Origin: Apostichopus japonicus
Taxonomy: Eukaryota > Echinodermata > Holothuroidea > Aspidochirotida > Stichopodidae
NCBI RefSeq assembly: GCF_037975245.1
Contig: NC_092565.1
Location: 12,856,499-12,920,498 of the forward strand
Direction of reading: 5' to 3'
Length of the DNA: 64,000 nt
The position numbers were made by a program, and so were the translations under genes. The notes under the pieces are model-generated. The model searched no databases. It was not told the DNA's origin and saw only the letters and a list, made by a program, of their open reading frames with translations. Positions 11,286 through 23,440 of this stretch are shown here, one piece after another (the first letter of the stretch is position 1; each line of letters opens with the position of its first letter).

Positions 11286-14200
11286 TCAAGGCGATCTTGG
11301 AACGTGAAGGAACAGCTGAGGTGAATCTTTGGTGCCTTTAATTGGATCTCGTGTTGCATCATTCAGTATGACGTCACGCAGTTCGGCTGGTGTGAGAGTA
11401 GGGTTTAAGCCAAGATGGATTGCTGCCACACCTGTAAACATCAAGTTAAACATGTTAAGTTGGTTATAGTCTGCTTGTGACTACACGTGTGCTTCTATTT
11501 ATTTGGACAAATATTCGAAAGTTGTATTCAAACCACGGTTCTCGGCAGTTTTTTGTTAAGATGAGAGGTCATACCTCAAGTAAAGGCACGTAAACCATAG
11601 CTACGCACACGTCATTTTTAAGATAAGTCACACAGGAAAGAGTCCAGTCTGGGCACACACGACTTGTCTTTATCAGCAACCTTAGGATATTGAATTTCGA
11701 TCACTTTATTCTCAATTTTTTAGTTTTTGCACTGTTGACGCAAGTAAGCAGTGACTGAATTCCCTCTGTATACCAATAACGGGGGCAAACTTAGAATAGT
11801 CCCTCTTTAGTAGTAAAATTAATTATGAAGTGGCATTTTTATATTCAAAAGTTGTCTTGTAAAAAATGAAAAAAAAAGTGTCAGTTAAATCTGCCAGTTG
11901 TTTATTTCAGAAGTACTTTTTTTTGCCAAACAAAAGATATGAAGAAAAGAAAATCTTTGAATATTAGAAAGTGCAGTTTTGTTGAAAAATATATAAATAC
12001 CGGATTTGGTCAGATATTTCAGAGATATCTTTGTGGTTTTCTCCATCAATTTAAAGTCACATATAACAGTACCCTCGACGTTTCTGCCCCACCCTTTCAT
12101 ATCGAACCCCACTTTTGTTGCCTGCTTTAATGAAACACGGTCTGGGCCTACCATCACACCTCGTCTTACCTTTCATCCCACCCCTTCCCCCTCGCCTCGA
12201 GAAGTTTTGCCCCGTTCATATGTTTAAGCTGCCTGTCTGCCTGAAATCACACGTTAGCCTTTCAGTTAATTATTTATTATATCTTTTATTAAATTATACC
12301 TGCAACATGAGGAGCCGCCATACTCGTTCCGCTTAGGATTGCGTAATCATCGTCAGCTCTATAATACGCTGCCGTGATCGATCGACCAGGAGCATAAATA
12401 TCGACACAACCTCCAACGTTTGAAAAGTATGCTCGGATATCATCAAACTGGGAAGCACCGACCGTTAAGGCCTGGGAAAGATAATGTAAAACACAGTTTA
12501 GTTTAGCATTAGTGGGTACTTTTGGGGTGAGGACACATTTTGGGGGTGGGGACTCATTTTTGGGGTGGGGACTCATGTTTGGGGTGGGGACTCATTTTGG
12601 GGGAGGGGACTCATGTTTGGGGATGGAAACTCATGTTTGGGGGTGGGGTATGCCTCTGTTCGTTTCCGCAGTGACATTCCACCTCTCCATAAGAAACCAA
12701 AGACTGTGCAGTAAGACTGTTCAGTAAGGAAATGTCGATAGAAATCAATGTGACATGATTTCAACATGATAACGGTCCTCATGTCACAGCATTTTCGATG
12801 CTACTTTTCTTCCAAATTTGATTTCTGGAAAGATTTCTCTATGATTTGTTGCCTGCCTGTACGTAAAACATCAGTGACGTAGCAACGGGGGGCCAGGGGC
12901 CTCTCCCCTCCCCCAAATATTTTAGTGGCCCCTTCAATAATTGGTCAGGAAAATGCCTATTTTGGTTGTAGAAAATAGGTTTGAACAGCCTGCACCCTAG
13001 AGAGTATTGGACCTTCTACGAAAGAAGTTAAGCTTCGTCCCTGGTATGCATACGATATGATACGATATGATACGATATGATGATCTTAAATGTACCTGTG
13101 GGGCTCCTGCCGGCGACTTGAAACAGGAGTTGGAGTTATCGTTCCCGGCAGAAACCGTTGACAGAACCCCAGCGTCGAATAAGCCGGCTAAGCCTTCATT
13201 TACTGAACGGGTTGATCCGCCGCCCAAAGACATTGACGCTACAGCTGGTCGATTACCATTTTGTGCAACCCATTCCATCCCTATCGGTAAATACCAACAA
13301 CAAAAAAATATATAAATAGAAACATGCGACAACATAAATTCATCCTCTTAGAAAAATAAATTATACTACGGGAATTAAAGAGGTTTAACGCTGCATTTTA
13401 GGCTACATTGTGATAATTTTGACCACACCGAATGATGTTAGTTACTGTATCACTGGGTACCCTTTGTCCACTTTACGGCTCCATGGTGAATAACACCGTT
13501 TTGCTGCACCTAATCTAACGGAATTTAACAAACCGTCCAATCCAACAGAGAGATATTGTGGTCTATATATGGACGTCATATAATGACTTTCATATTTTCA
13601 TCTTTGTCAAAATTTGAAGTTTGACGTTCCTGATGCAGTTGTTAGGCTTGGGTAGATCGGAGTGCGTATGTATGGGAGACAGGTAAGTGAGGAGTGATAA
13701 AATTGTAGCTGTGACATTATGTTTAGATACTCTTCTCTTGGATAGTCGAGTACCAGATAGTACCATAGGCGTGGGAGCCCAATTTGATTTGGGGGGGGGG
13801 GGGGTGGGGGGGGGCTGTAACGACTTGCCGTGTTCAACATGTACATACCATATAGGCACGCATCGGTTATTAACTTATTGCATCGCATCATCCGCGGAAT
13901 GCTAATGTAGATAGAGAAAAAAGCATGGAGGGCCATTACGTCAAAACTCTCGTTTACATTAGTAAAGGCGAATAAGTCGGGCAAACTTAGAACTTTGTTT
14001 AATTACCAAGGGCGATTTTTTTTTTAAAACTTTTGATTTCCTTAAGCTACATCATTGTCATTTTTTTTTAAATTCACAGCATATTGCCTAAATTTTCACA
14101 AAAATATTTGGTTTAGGGGATGCATAGTACCCTATGGATAGTACCGCGATAGTATGAAACCACGCTTCACAGCTGGCAATATTGTTGTTGTTGATTATAG

Positions 14201-17200
14201 ACAGACGGACGAATGGACTGACGTACTGATTCACGGATGATAGACGGACAGATAGTTAAAGGAAGATACATAAAAATTGATCAAATTAAAATAGCCTCTC
14301 AAGATCTTTACTGAAGGAATGAACACATTTGTGTCCGACACTTTTAACACATGCACTATTTCCATCTAAAAGCTCTCTAAAAAAAGAGAAATACAAGAAA
14401 TGCCACTTTAAGTTTGAATAAACTTGTTGATTCTGTCAGCCGGCTTTATCAACGAAGAGCCTATAGTTGTGGGCGAAACAAATAGTACAAAGAGATTTAC
14501 TTTTTGGATAAATAACACCATCGCCAAAACAACCTCCCCCTCCCCCCCCCCCCCCACCTCCCGCAACCACTTCATTCCCAAATACAGCAAACATCCGACC
14601 AGACCGGAAAACAACAAAACAAAAATAGAAATTACCATTAATAATGGCAGCCCAACTTCCTGAACCTTGGCAGCCCAGTACACGGACCGCGTATACTTTT
14701 GCCTTTTTAGCGACACCGTAAACCTTGCCGGCTATTGTTCCTGCGCAGTGAGTACCGTGTCCACGACAATCAGACCCGTCACCCTATATAAGAATTGACC
14801 AAAGACAAAAATATGAGATATTACGAGAAAGCAATAAAATAAATATTCCATACGTTATTTTGTTTTCTAACTGATGGGACATTACCGTTTATCTATACCA
14901 TTATGCCGACACATTATGACCTTACATCAACTCCATCTCCACCAGGAGCAACCCTTCCCCCTATGTTGTTACGCCATATGCATACCATATTTATTTTTAA
15001 CTTACAATTGCGTATTCCATCGCATCGTAAACGAATGAAGCTCTTCCTTCAAACTCTTCATGAGTCGTTCTGATTCCTGTGTCCAAGACATAGACGTTTG
15101 CGCCTGCGCCATCACCTGTAAAACACGTTCAATAGATTACAAAATATTGAAAGCGTCCAGCAATTGCTATAACAAAATAATAACAACAGTCACGTGCATA
15201 GGATCTCGAAGGATTTGAGAGGGTGCTACCATGGGGTTGTTCAAGGCGACTTCCGGCATATTAGAGGGGTTGGGCAAATTAGACGTTTAAACGTCAAATG
15301 GTTTATTCAGAAGTATATGTAGACTAGAAATTTAAGTCTAAACGTCTTTAACTAGTGTGTAACGTCAAACATGGAGGTGTAAACCCGGAGGAGTGATCCA
15401 ATTCTTCCCCAGCTGAATGTCAAACTTTTCCCGACTGAGCCACTTTCCCCCGACGGACGATGAAAGTTGAGGTCACGACCCCTGCCCCTGTTCCCCTCTC
15501 CCACTTGCGGACGCTACTACCTATCACGTTTTTTTGACAAATTTCTAGTTGAAGTAGATGGAAATTTAAACAATTATCATATCATTTTTTCCAATACACA
15601 TCGTTAATCACTCAACAGTTCTATGAGATGCTGATCAGGACACGGAGGCTTACCTATTGGTTTATATTGATCATCTAACGGCAAGTACCTCTGGTCGATT
15701 CGATCTAACCCCCAGGTCTCATCCTCATGAGCTACGCCATCTTCCTCCACATACTTCACAGCATCCAGTGAACGTATCTGCACAGTAAATGAGTAAAATA
15801 CTTCTATGGTTATCATAAATCTCGATTTCTTGGGGATTGTCTCATTTTTTCGAAAATATATTGTTTCGCCGTCGAACTAAATTCTCCCAACTGTCGAATA
15901 TTCTTTGTGACTGTCAAAAATATCACTGTTTTACGACACCCAAACTGAAAAAAACCCACACGTTTTATGCATTATTATACGTGGCTGTTTCGGAAGCATG
16001 GTCGTTTTCAATATACAGAAATGATTGATGGCCGCATATAAGCCCCACGCTTGACGGGAGAAGCTACATAGCCCTCTTTAATGTCCAAAATTTCCCATAG
16101 GAGGTGGGAGGGGACGTATAGTGTCCTACTTTCAACCAAAGAAATATGGTAACTCTAAACGCGACTAACTACCCTTACATTATCAAGTCTTTTATAGTCT
16201 TAAAGGTGTTAGTGGTAGATGATAGGGCGGGAGAGGGGGATGTTTTTTGGGGAATGACGGGTGTGTGGGAGGGGTCAGGGTGTGAGAGGGTGAAGGGTGA
16301 GGGTGAAGGGAGTGGGGGAAGGGTGTGTGGGATGGGTGAAGGGTGTGTGGGGATGAAGGGTGTTGGAGAAGGGTGTGGGGGAAGGGGAAGGGGAAAGGGA
16401 AGGCGTTTTTGAGGGGTGAAAGGTGTGGCGGTTCACCAGCCATGTTCACCACCTGGTTCCGGTTTACCACCAAGAGTAAAAGCTTAACGAAGACACTCAC
16501 GTAAGGCAGCAGGTCCTTGTTGAATTCAGCAGCGAATCCATTTAAGACACGGCGAAAAGAGAACTTGCTTCGAAAGTTCATTGCAGAACTTTGTGCACGA
16601 AATGAAATAGAATGGATCATCGCTTCTGGATCAAATTCTTTCTGTATAGAAAAGAAGAAATAAGTACAACAAATGTTGTTAAATTTTATTACACCGAAAT
16701 TGGAGTTCCCTGTTGGATTTCAAACTACACCCACCCCTTCACTATGGCTCCAAACGATTACCTCAAAACCAAAGTTTAGTTATTACACTGAGTACTAAAA
16801 ACTACAAGATGAAGAGAGACATTGTCATTCAATTTTTGGTTTGGTTATGTTAGATAGTTTTATTGGCTGCGGAGTAAATATAAAGATGGTTATGATGTGT
16901 AATTCTAGAGTCCAGATTATTTATTATCGAAGAGTTCTAATTACAGGATGATTGAACGGAGGACACAGAATGACATGAATAAACTAGTTGAATACAAAGA
17001 GAAGATTTAACTCAATTTTCAGCGAAATAATTAATTTTATTTAAAGACAGGAAGTTCTTACTTAAAATTGTTACATGAATGTAACATAAAAGACAAACAT
17101 CAATTTGAAAATGTTTCGCAACCTGAATAATATCAAACATTTTCTCCTCAATAGTGAGTGAGTGTAATGTCACATCCTTTGTCAAATTGAAAAGACATTA

Positions 17201-19622
17201 TAAATGTCGAATTTTCATTTCCATTGACTATAGAAATGAGGATTTTAATGTAGGTGTTTCCCGGACAGGCCGCCAGTTACGTTATACGTCAACGCAACAT
17301 CGAAGCAAAACATGAAGGATAAACATTTTTCATCAAAATTACTTTTACTCCCGAACATAATTTCTCATAATTTACAGTATTATTCTCTTAAACTGTTATA
17401 CTGATGTTTTACCTCATAATATTATCTTACTGGATGGGGAGGAACTGACCAACACTATATCGGACCTGGGTAACGAACTGAAGAAAAGTTAAGTTCCTCC
17501 CGAAAAGTGTTTAAGCAGCAAAATCAAGGGCGGCGGAACCGGGGGGGGGCACAGGGGGCACGTGCCCCCCCACTTTTCCTCAGATTAAAAATGTGCCCTT
17601 TTTCTACATAAAAATTTCTAAATAAAAAAGAGTTTACAAAGCGAAACCCACGTCGAATGAAATATTTCGGGAAGTTTTAAATGTTTACTACCACAGGCGT
17701 AGGAGCCCAATTTGATTTGGGGGGCTGTAACGACTTGCCCGAAAAATATTACCAAAATTTTTCGCGCGCTTCGCGCGCGTTCAACATGTTAATGTGCATA
17801 TCATATAGGCATGCGTTGGTTATTACATCGCATGCCAATAACATACCATCATTTGCCGTGTTATAACCCTTCTAAATTGGTTAGAATTATTGGCAAAGTC
17901 GTTACAATAATAATGATCATAATAATATCAGTTTAACCATTGAAAAACACATACAAAATTACTTTTCTTTCAGTATTTTGACATATTTCATTTGCTTTCA
18001 TGCATGTATCGATCGCTTACGTGTGCAGGGACTTGGACTTTATAATGATTTCACCTCATTTTGTCTTTTTCCTTGTTTCCCAATTTGCACATTAGATACT
18101 GCAGTGCTAGTATGCATTGTTTCCTTGAGGGGGGGGGGGGGTTGATGGAGTGATGTGTATGTACGCAAATAAGATAATACAATAAGAGTTATAAAGGGTA
18201 CTAAATATCAGGCTGCATCAGTCCAATCGAATTTCTGCAAAGTGCCCTTCGACGTTGGTGCCCCCCCCCCCCAGATTCAAAGTGCTTCCGCCGCCCTTGA
18301 GCAAAATCCAAGTAAATTCATAGAAAATAATTATAATAAAGATAAAGACCGAAATATCCAAATTAAGTAATATCCTCAAGATAAATAGATGAATGCAAAT
18401 TTAAGTTTATCGAGCTAGAGAAAGAAATAACACAACATAGAAACCCGATGCATACGGGAATTTAACAATAAGAGCGTTCCAAATCCATAATAGTTACGGA
18501 GGGCTGGAGGCAACGAAATCAATACAGAATAGTTCATATTTTTTGAAGAAAAGTTACCCAAGATGGAGGCATACGATAACCAAACGATTTAACTGACCAA
18601 CTCTCATCCCCAGTCCCTTACAACGAAAAGACTCCACATGATCTTAGCCAACACGACCGAGAAGCAGATTAACACAGCGTTTATGTTCTAGCAAGAACCA
18701 AAAATGGCGGAGAGAGAGCTAGCGTCTCCCATGTGGTTTCTTTATATACGAAATTTATGAGTACTTTAAATTCCTCGCGGTATTGTTTCTTTGGAGAGCT
18801 GGTACACCTGCAGATTAAAGGTGTCACACCACAATAAATTGTTCCCATTGACTTACACTCTAAACTCGTCACTTACAAGACCTGCCGAAGCATAGATAGA
18901 ACTTTTGTCAACTGGCATATAAATATTTAACCAAAGAATTTCTAAAATGGCTAATATCACCTTCAATCCTCCTTATTTTCACACCATCTGTACTTTAAAT
19001 TATGCTCTTTCACACAAAGGCAGAAAAAATATTGGTGGTAAATGATAATATGCTTAAACAAGCATTCCACAAGATCGTTTAAGCTCTTTTTTCCGACAAT
19101 GGTTAACTCTTTGAACGGATGCACACTGCTCTAGTTGTGGTGTGGTACCTTAATAAGTTCTAGGTATCAAGATCAGTTCTGTAACGCCATAGGAATGTAA
19201 CTGAGCAGAAACATCTATAAAGCTATACCGCTTCTCAGAATTTTGCAAGTCTAAGATAATCTTTGGAAGTGTTCTTTCCAGGGGTACTCATGATACCCAT
19301 TACAAGTCAGGGGACTTGTTTGAGAGTGGGTCAGTTACGTCGTTTGGTTTTCTACACTAGGCTCGATTTTGGGTGACTTTTCTCGAAGAAATAAAATTAT
19401 CTATAAAGCTATATCTTACATGAATAGTCAAATTGTAAGCAGGATGGTGAGTAATAATACAGCCACCGTGATGTGTATTTTTTTACGCCGTTTTATACTT
19501 ACGTTAAGAACAACGATGTAGGAGTCCCTAACTGGTTGTTCATTTCTATAGAATGGTGCTACATTGGAAGACACCATGACAGCGACTAGGCTGAATAAGA
19601 CGTATCTGAATAAGCCCCTCAT
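11286..19622 (-). CDS. Secreted proteinase K-like subtilase (peptidase S8A), gene 1
   Basis: Eight exons on the minus strand: 19503-19622, 16501-16641, 15654-15777, 15006-15115, 14636-14783, 13096-13280, 12300-12471 and 11286-11431 (TGA 11286-11288), intron phases 0,0,1,0,1,0,1, giving 381 aa. The start is ATG at 19622, followed by a hydrophobic signal peptide (about residues 1-20). An I9-type inhibitory prodomain spans exons 2-3; the mature enzyme probably begins near ETWGLDRID. The catalytic triad is Asp140 (YVLDTGI), His174 (GHGTHCAGT) and Ser326 ([12 protein letters not shown]), with oxyanion Asn261 (SAGND). Length is normal for proteinase K. Family knowledge predicts a secreted endopeptidase of broad specificity, made as a self-inhibited zymogen. 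The paralogue lies 3.8 kb upstream in the same orientation. Native substrate is unknown. Confidence 0.93.
12510..12655. repeat. G-rich minisatellite in the last intron of protease gene 1
   Basis: About seven units of roughly 20 bp built on GGGGTGGGGACTCATTTT lie just upstream of exon 7 on the coding (minus) strand sense of intron 6. The plus strand is strongly G-rich, so quadruplex formation is conceivable. Confidence 0.75.
13046..13082. repeat. 10-bp repeat CGATATGATA, three units
   Basis: ATACGATATG is iterated immediately downstream of the exon 6 splice donor of protease gene 1 (donor at 13095-13094 on the minus strand). Confidence 0.7.
13764..14136. mobile_element. hAT-like MITE, copy 2, with 8-bp target duplication
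   Basis: The 373-bp element starts CATAGGCGTGGGAGCCC and ends CCTATG, flanked on both sides by GATAGTAC (13756-13763 and 14137-14144). The interior shares GCCCAATTTGATTTGGGG, CTGTAACGACTTGCC and TTTTCACAAAAATATTTGG with copy 1 at 4019. A long G run near the left end has expanded. It lies in intron 5 of protease gene 1. The perfect 8-bp duplication supports hAT-type transposition. Confidence 0.8.
16225..16430. repeat. Purine-rich GGGTGAAGGGTGTGTGGG repeat
   Basis: A degenerate G-rich tract made of GGGTGAAGGG and GGGTGTGTGGG blocks in intron 2 of protease gene 1, ending about 70 bp from the exon 2 donor. It reads as C-rich in the transcript. Long open frames across it are a result of its composition. 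Confidence 0.7.
17525..18299. mobile_element. hAT-like non-autonomous element with 8-bp target duplication
   Basis: The left terminus is CAAGGGCGGCGGAACC; the right terminus, GCTTCCGCCGCCCTTG, is its inverse with small differences. AGCAAAAT flanks both ends (17517-17524 and 18300-18307), a perfect 8-bp target duplication. There is no transposase frame. Inside it, from 17692, sits a 3'-truncated copy of the CATAGGCGTAGGAG MITE family. The element lies in intron 1 of protease gene 1. Confidence 0.85.
17692..17973. mobile_element. MITE copy 3, nested and truncated
   Basis: CACAGGCGTAGGAGCCCAAT, then CTGTAACGACTTGCCCGAAA, match the MITE copies at 4019 and 13764. Similarity with copy 1 runs to the TTTTCTTTCAGTA block near 17973 and then stops, so the right terminus is missing. 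It is nested in the larger hAT-like element and so inserted after it, or was carried as cargo. Confidence 0.7.
18819..19150. mobile_element. TIR MITE, family B copy 1
   Basis: The element starts AGGTGTCACACCACAAT and ends TTGTGGTGTGGTACCT, inverted relative to each other. Internal landmarks are CCATTGACTTACAC, CCTTCAATCCTCC and TCCGACAATGGTTAAC. All recur in the same order at 53503-54000. TTAA touches both ends (18815-18818, and overlapping the right end at 19149-19152), so a TTAA target duplication is possible but unproven. It lies in intron 1 of protease gene 1. Confidence 0.7.
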
Positions 19623-19674
19623 CTTAACCACACAGATCTCTATGTAGTCCGTCTACACTTATTAGAATCTATCG
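19623..19674 (-). other. 5' UTR part of the first coding exon of protease gene 1
   Basis: A strong acceptor on the minus strand (CTTTTCCCTCTTGTCCAG ending at 19675) lies 52 bp before the ATG at 19622, implying a spliced leader exon further upstream. A donor candidate (CTG then gtaagt) is at 20583. The second protease gene has the same arrangement, supporting the idea. Confidence 0.45.
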
Positions 19675-20040
19675 CTGGACAAGAGGGAAAAGAATAGGTA
19701 CTGAAAGGTTTACAGGAAATATGTTCTTACAATAACAATAATACACGTGCAAAAACAGTACTATATAGGATTGTAATATAGTTGTTGATTTTTTTTTTGT
19801 AGCGACCAGGAACCGCAAAAAAATTCAATGACAATACGCTTTTGGCGACGATAGTTGAAACAAATAACTAATTTAACTCCCAATTGTCCTAATATGCGCG
19901 AGGGTGGGGGGGGGTGCCATATCTCTCACCTTCCAACTTCGGGGAGAAATGATTCAGTCTGGGGATTTCTTACATGTAATCAGAAAGGATTAGACCGTAC
20001 AATAATCCCATTTTTAAAATCATACGACAATTTCAGAGTA

Positions 20041-20100
20041 TGTGTCAGCACAACCTTGCGTTTAGACTTCATTGTAGGCCCAAATATGACGTCTTAGCGT
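20041..20100. repeat. Dispersed repeat with core CACAACCTTGCGTTTAGAC
   Basis: The core AGCACAACCTTGCGTTTAGA, followed by a TNATTNTAGG-type stretch, matches copies at about 42110, 47170, 51760 and 52840. Probably a fragment of one transposon family. Confidence 0.55.
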
Positions 20101-23100
20101 CTTTTTGTTCTTGGGAAGACTCTCCAGACCCTACTACAAGGGAGTCGGATTAAACTACCCAAGGGACACGCCCACCCATTGATAAAGTCCTTAATTACGT
20201 ACCCTCTTAATTTCCCTTCCATAAAGCTTCCTGTTTCTGCCTAAAATTCAGATAGCATCCACCCCCACCCCACCTCCACCCAATCCTGCCTCAGAAATTA
20301 TCTGCACACCACTGGCGCATTGAGCTGATTCCATGCGTTTCTAACATTACCGGGTTTGTCATCTATTTCGTCTGTTACTGGATTTTACTGAGGCCTTGTT
20401 CAGTAATGGTGTAAATGAAAATCATATAGAGAGAAATAATTAGAGAAAAATATACGAAAGATTCAGACAAACTTCTTTAATAATTAAAATGTTTGCGTTC
20501 TGTTACGATTTATGTGCCGGACTTAAACTTAAAATATCATGTTTGTCAGGAAGGCTATCTGATCTTTCTAGTCATGTACTTACCAGCAGCTTCAATATAC
20601 CAATGCAACTTTAGTGGCTGAATGCGCTGGAATGTTAACAACAAATTAGAATGAGTAGGATTATCAGACCATTCTCTCAAGAAATACCTTACCTTGAAGA
20701 AAGGAGGGTGATGAAGAACCGGTTGCCTATAAGTTGAGTGTAAGACTTGACCGTATCCTTTTAGCATTACGCACAAGAAGAATTGGCCCTTAATCGCTTT
20801 TATTCTAAGATTCAATATTGTTACAAGGCAGTGATTGTCGAAACGGTCGAGTTTACCGTTTACGTACCTTTGGACGATGATCCCGAAGAACGAGATTAAA
20901 GTACGTGTATCACCATATAGAGATTACTACTCTTGTATGTTCGGAGCTTATACTAACTTTTCTTACATACTTGACGTACGTATAATAGGATAAGATTGAC
21001 AGTCTCGATGTAACGGGAATGCCAGGTTGAGAGTGGAGATCAAGTTGTTTGGTTGTCATGCCCAGGGTCTCTCTTGTGTGATTTTTTTATAAGAAAAATA
21101 GGTTTTCAGAGCCGACTTAATGTATCGTATACAACCCGGTGCTTAAAAGTGCATAGGCATACATACTAGGCCTAATCGCAAGCCCGAGCTGTATGCCCTA
21201 TAATCCGTTTATATAGCGCTCAATATAACTCCAGTTATTCAACTTAGTGCAAGATGGTTCTCCTTACTACAAATGCTAATGTATAGATTTAGACTTTCAG
21301 CTGTATCCCAATCACTGAATGACAATCTAATTCACTGCCAATTCTCCGGCTTAAAAGAAAATACAATTTGATACACGTCTTTCTAAAGACTTCAGTTCTG
21401 TATGAATAATGCTGAAATTCAGAGATTAAACATGGCTACCCATAGGTATCATCTTTATTTTTCATGTATCAGTTTTGAATTCCAAATTTATACAACACAC
21501 TGTATGAAGACTCATACTATCTCTTAATCCCCCCCCCCCCCTTTTCTCACACACATATTGTGACTATAACTTTGAGTGTATGCCCTTTAACGTTACTGTA
21601 CACGATCATAATCCCTCAACAAACAGTTTATCTCATTACAGAGATAAGACTTAGGAAAACTATTTACGTATCTTTAATAAAATAGTACACAGGCTCTGAC
21701 GGATTCGTCAGCGGTACCTGGCTACTTCTATAAATTTGTTTTGACCCAGTTGTAAAGCAATTAGTAACTGAAAATACGGGAAGAATATACCGCAGTGCAT
21801 CGCATGTATCTTCCATCTGTCACTTAAAATTAGCATATTTGATACACTAATGGTGTGATGCTGCCTGTTTCAACATTGCGTTTAGAGAATACAATCACTG
21901 CAATATTGACAGCTGATATAATTTATATTTTATCCCATCTAGACATAATTATTGTATCATAATGACTACTTACATGTATCGCGTGGCCCTCGTCCCGGTC
22001 CCCACTCCATCCACGATCCTCCTTCAGCCTATTGGACGGTCTAGGGCCGATGTCTTAGGAAGGACCCTTCAATACACTAACTGGAATGAGCAAGCATGAC
22101 CCTGTTCCTCTACATGGTTCCTATGAAAGCACCCCCCCCCCCTCCCCACAACCCATTCTGATCTTCGAAGGATATAAATAGCTGTATCATTTAATTGTAA
22201 TAATAATTCTGATGTTCCTTTTACATATAACCAAACTGTATTGGAGTAAAACGCTTCCCTTTAATTTTGACCCCAATTGTTACTATCAGGTGTGTTAAAA
22301 ATCTTTAAAATCTCAAATTTTCATTCTCACTGGAAATATCAATCACCGAAATGGAGCAAACTCAGTTTATCTTCAAAATGTGGTAAATTGATACTGCACT
22401 TCGTTTTCCATCAGGGGACTGATCTCTCTTGTTTTTTACCATCCCACGAACCTTCTCCTGTATTATGTATATAATGAGGAGCGTAGGAACAAGGAAGGGC
22501 GGGGTAAGGTGAATATTTCCCCCTCCCAATAATAAACACAAAAGCAAGAAGACCCTCAACAGACGTCTGCCCTATGTAAACAATCTGAAATCACAGCCGA
22601 TAGCAGTGCCAAAATCCTCATCTTAACTTACCTTCTATAGGAGGGGGCGGGGTGGGAGGAAACTCTGTTTCCTCTCTATCATCATGTATATCGGAGAACC
22701 CATAACGGGATGTATTGAACCCTCGTGAAATCAGTCAAGTAACATCAATAATGTCAACTTCGTAAAAACAAAGTAGTAAGTGGCTATCCACGTATGTAAA
22801 TTACTTATAAGAAACAGCGAGCCGCCGTTTCAGTGTATATGTATTACAACTACCTTCAAAACACTCAACGTTTAGTCTCAGATATGTTTAATAAATTCTT
22901 TATTCTGCTTGTATTTTCACAAAGACCTCAGAAATGTTCATTTTTACATATAGTATGTTTTCTCGCTGATAACGAACATATGTATGTTCAATCATACAAT
23001 AATCATGCAATGTTCAATCATGCAATAATTAGTGCCATTAATTAAATAATGCAATAATCTCATATATCATTTCGTCGGTTGGTGTTAAAATTCGAGAACA

Positions 23101-23224
23101 GATCAGAAATATTCTCATATGTGTTCACTTATAAACCATGAAACAAAGATAATATCATAAACGAATTTTTCGACGAAGTTCCAATTTTGAAATTATTAAA
23201 GACATGCTATATACCGTACAGTTT

Positions 23225-23350
23225 ATGTTAGACTGCAATTCCCAACCATCCTTCCTCCCTCCGTCCATTCCCTCCCCTCTCACCCCCTCCCCTTCTCCCT
23301 TCCTCTCCCTCCCCCTCCCCGACGCACTCCCTGCCCCACTCCCTGCCCCA
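23225..23350. repeat. Pyrimidine-rich tract
   Basis: A CCCTCCCTCC-type tract of about 120 bp, purine-rich on the minus strand, begins about 90 bp downstream of the gene 2 stop codon. Confidence 0.6.
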
Positions 23351-23440
23351 CCCACAGTTCCATGAAACCTATACACACCCTTTTCTCTTCGGAATGAATT
23401 CCAAAAGAGAACCCATACATGTTCTCCTTTCTTGTAACTT

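Larger units (their letters stand above)
19675..23440. other. Spacer between the two protease genes
   Basis: No coding exon is seen. It should hold the promoter and leader exon of gene 1 (donor candidate at 20583, minus) and the 3' UTR of gene 2. It also holds a copy of the CCTTGCGTTTAGAC repeat (about 20046-20090), several C or G homopolymers (for example 21529-21540 and 22129-22145) and a pyrimidine-rich tract at 23225-23350 just past the gene 2 stop. Confidence 0.4.

Noticed and set aside
12871-12990. Possible transposon end CAGTGACGTAGCAACGGGG
   Set aside because: It resembles termini of some hAT elements, but no inverted partner or target duplication could be found nearby.
16192-16500. 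Downstream extension of the prodomain exon of protease gene 1 as a longer protein
   Set aside because: A strong donor (TAC then gtgagt) at 16501-16500 and the matching 141-bp exon in gene 2 show that the continuing frame is intron sequence.
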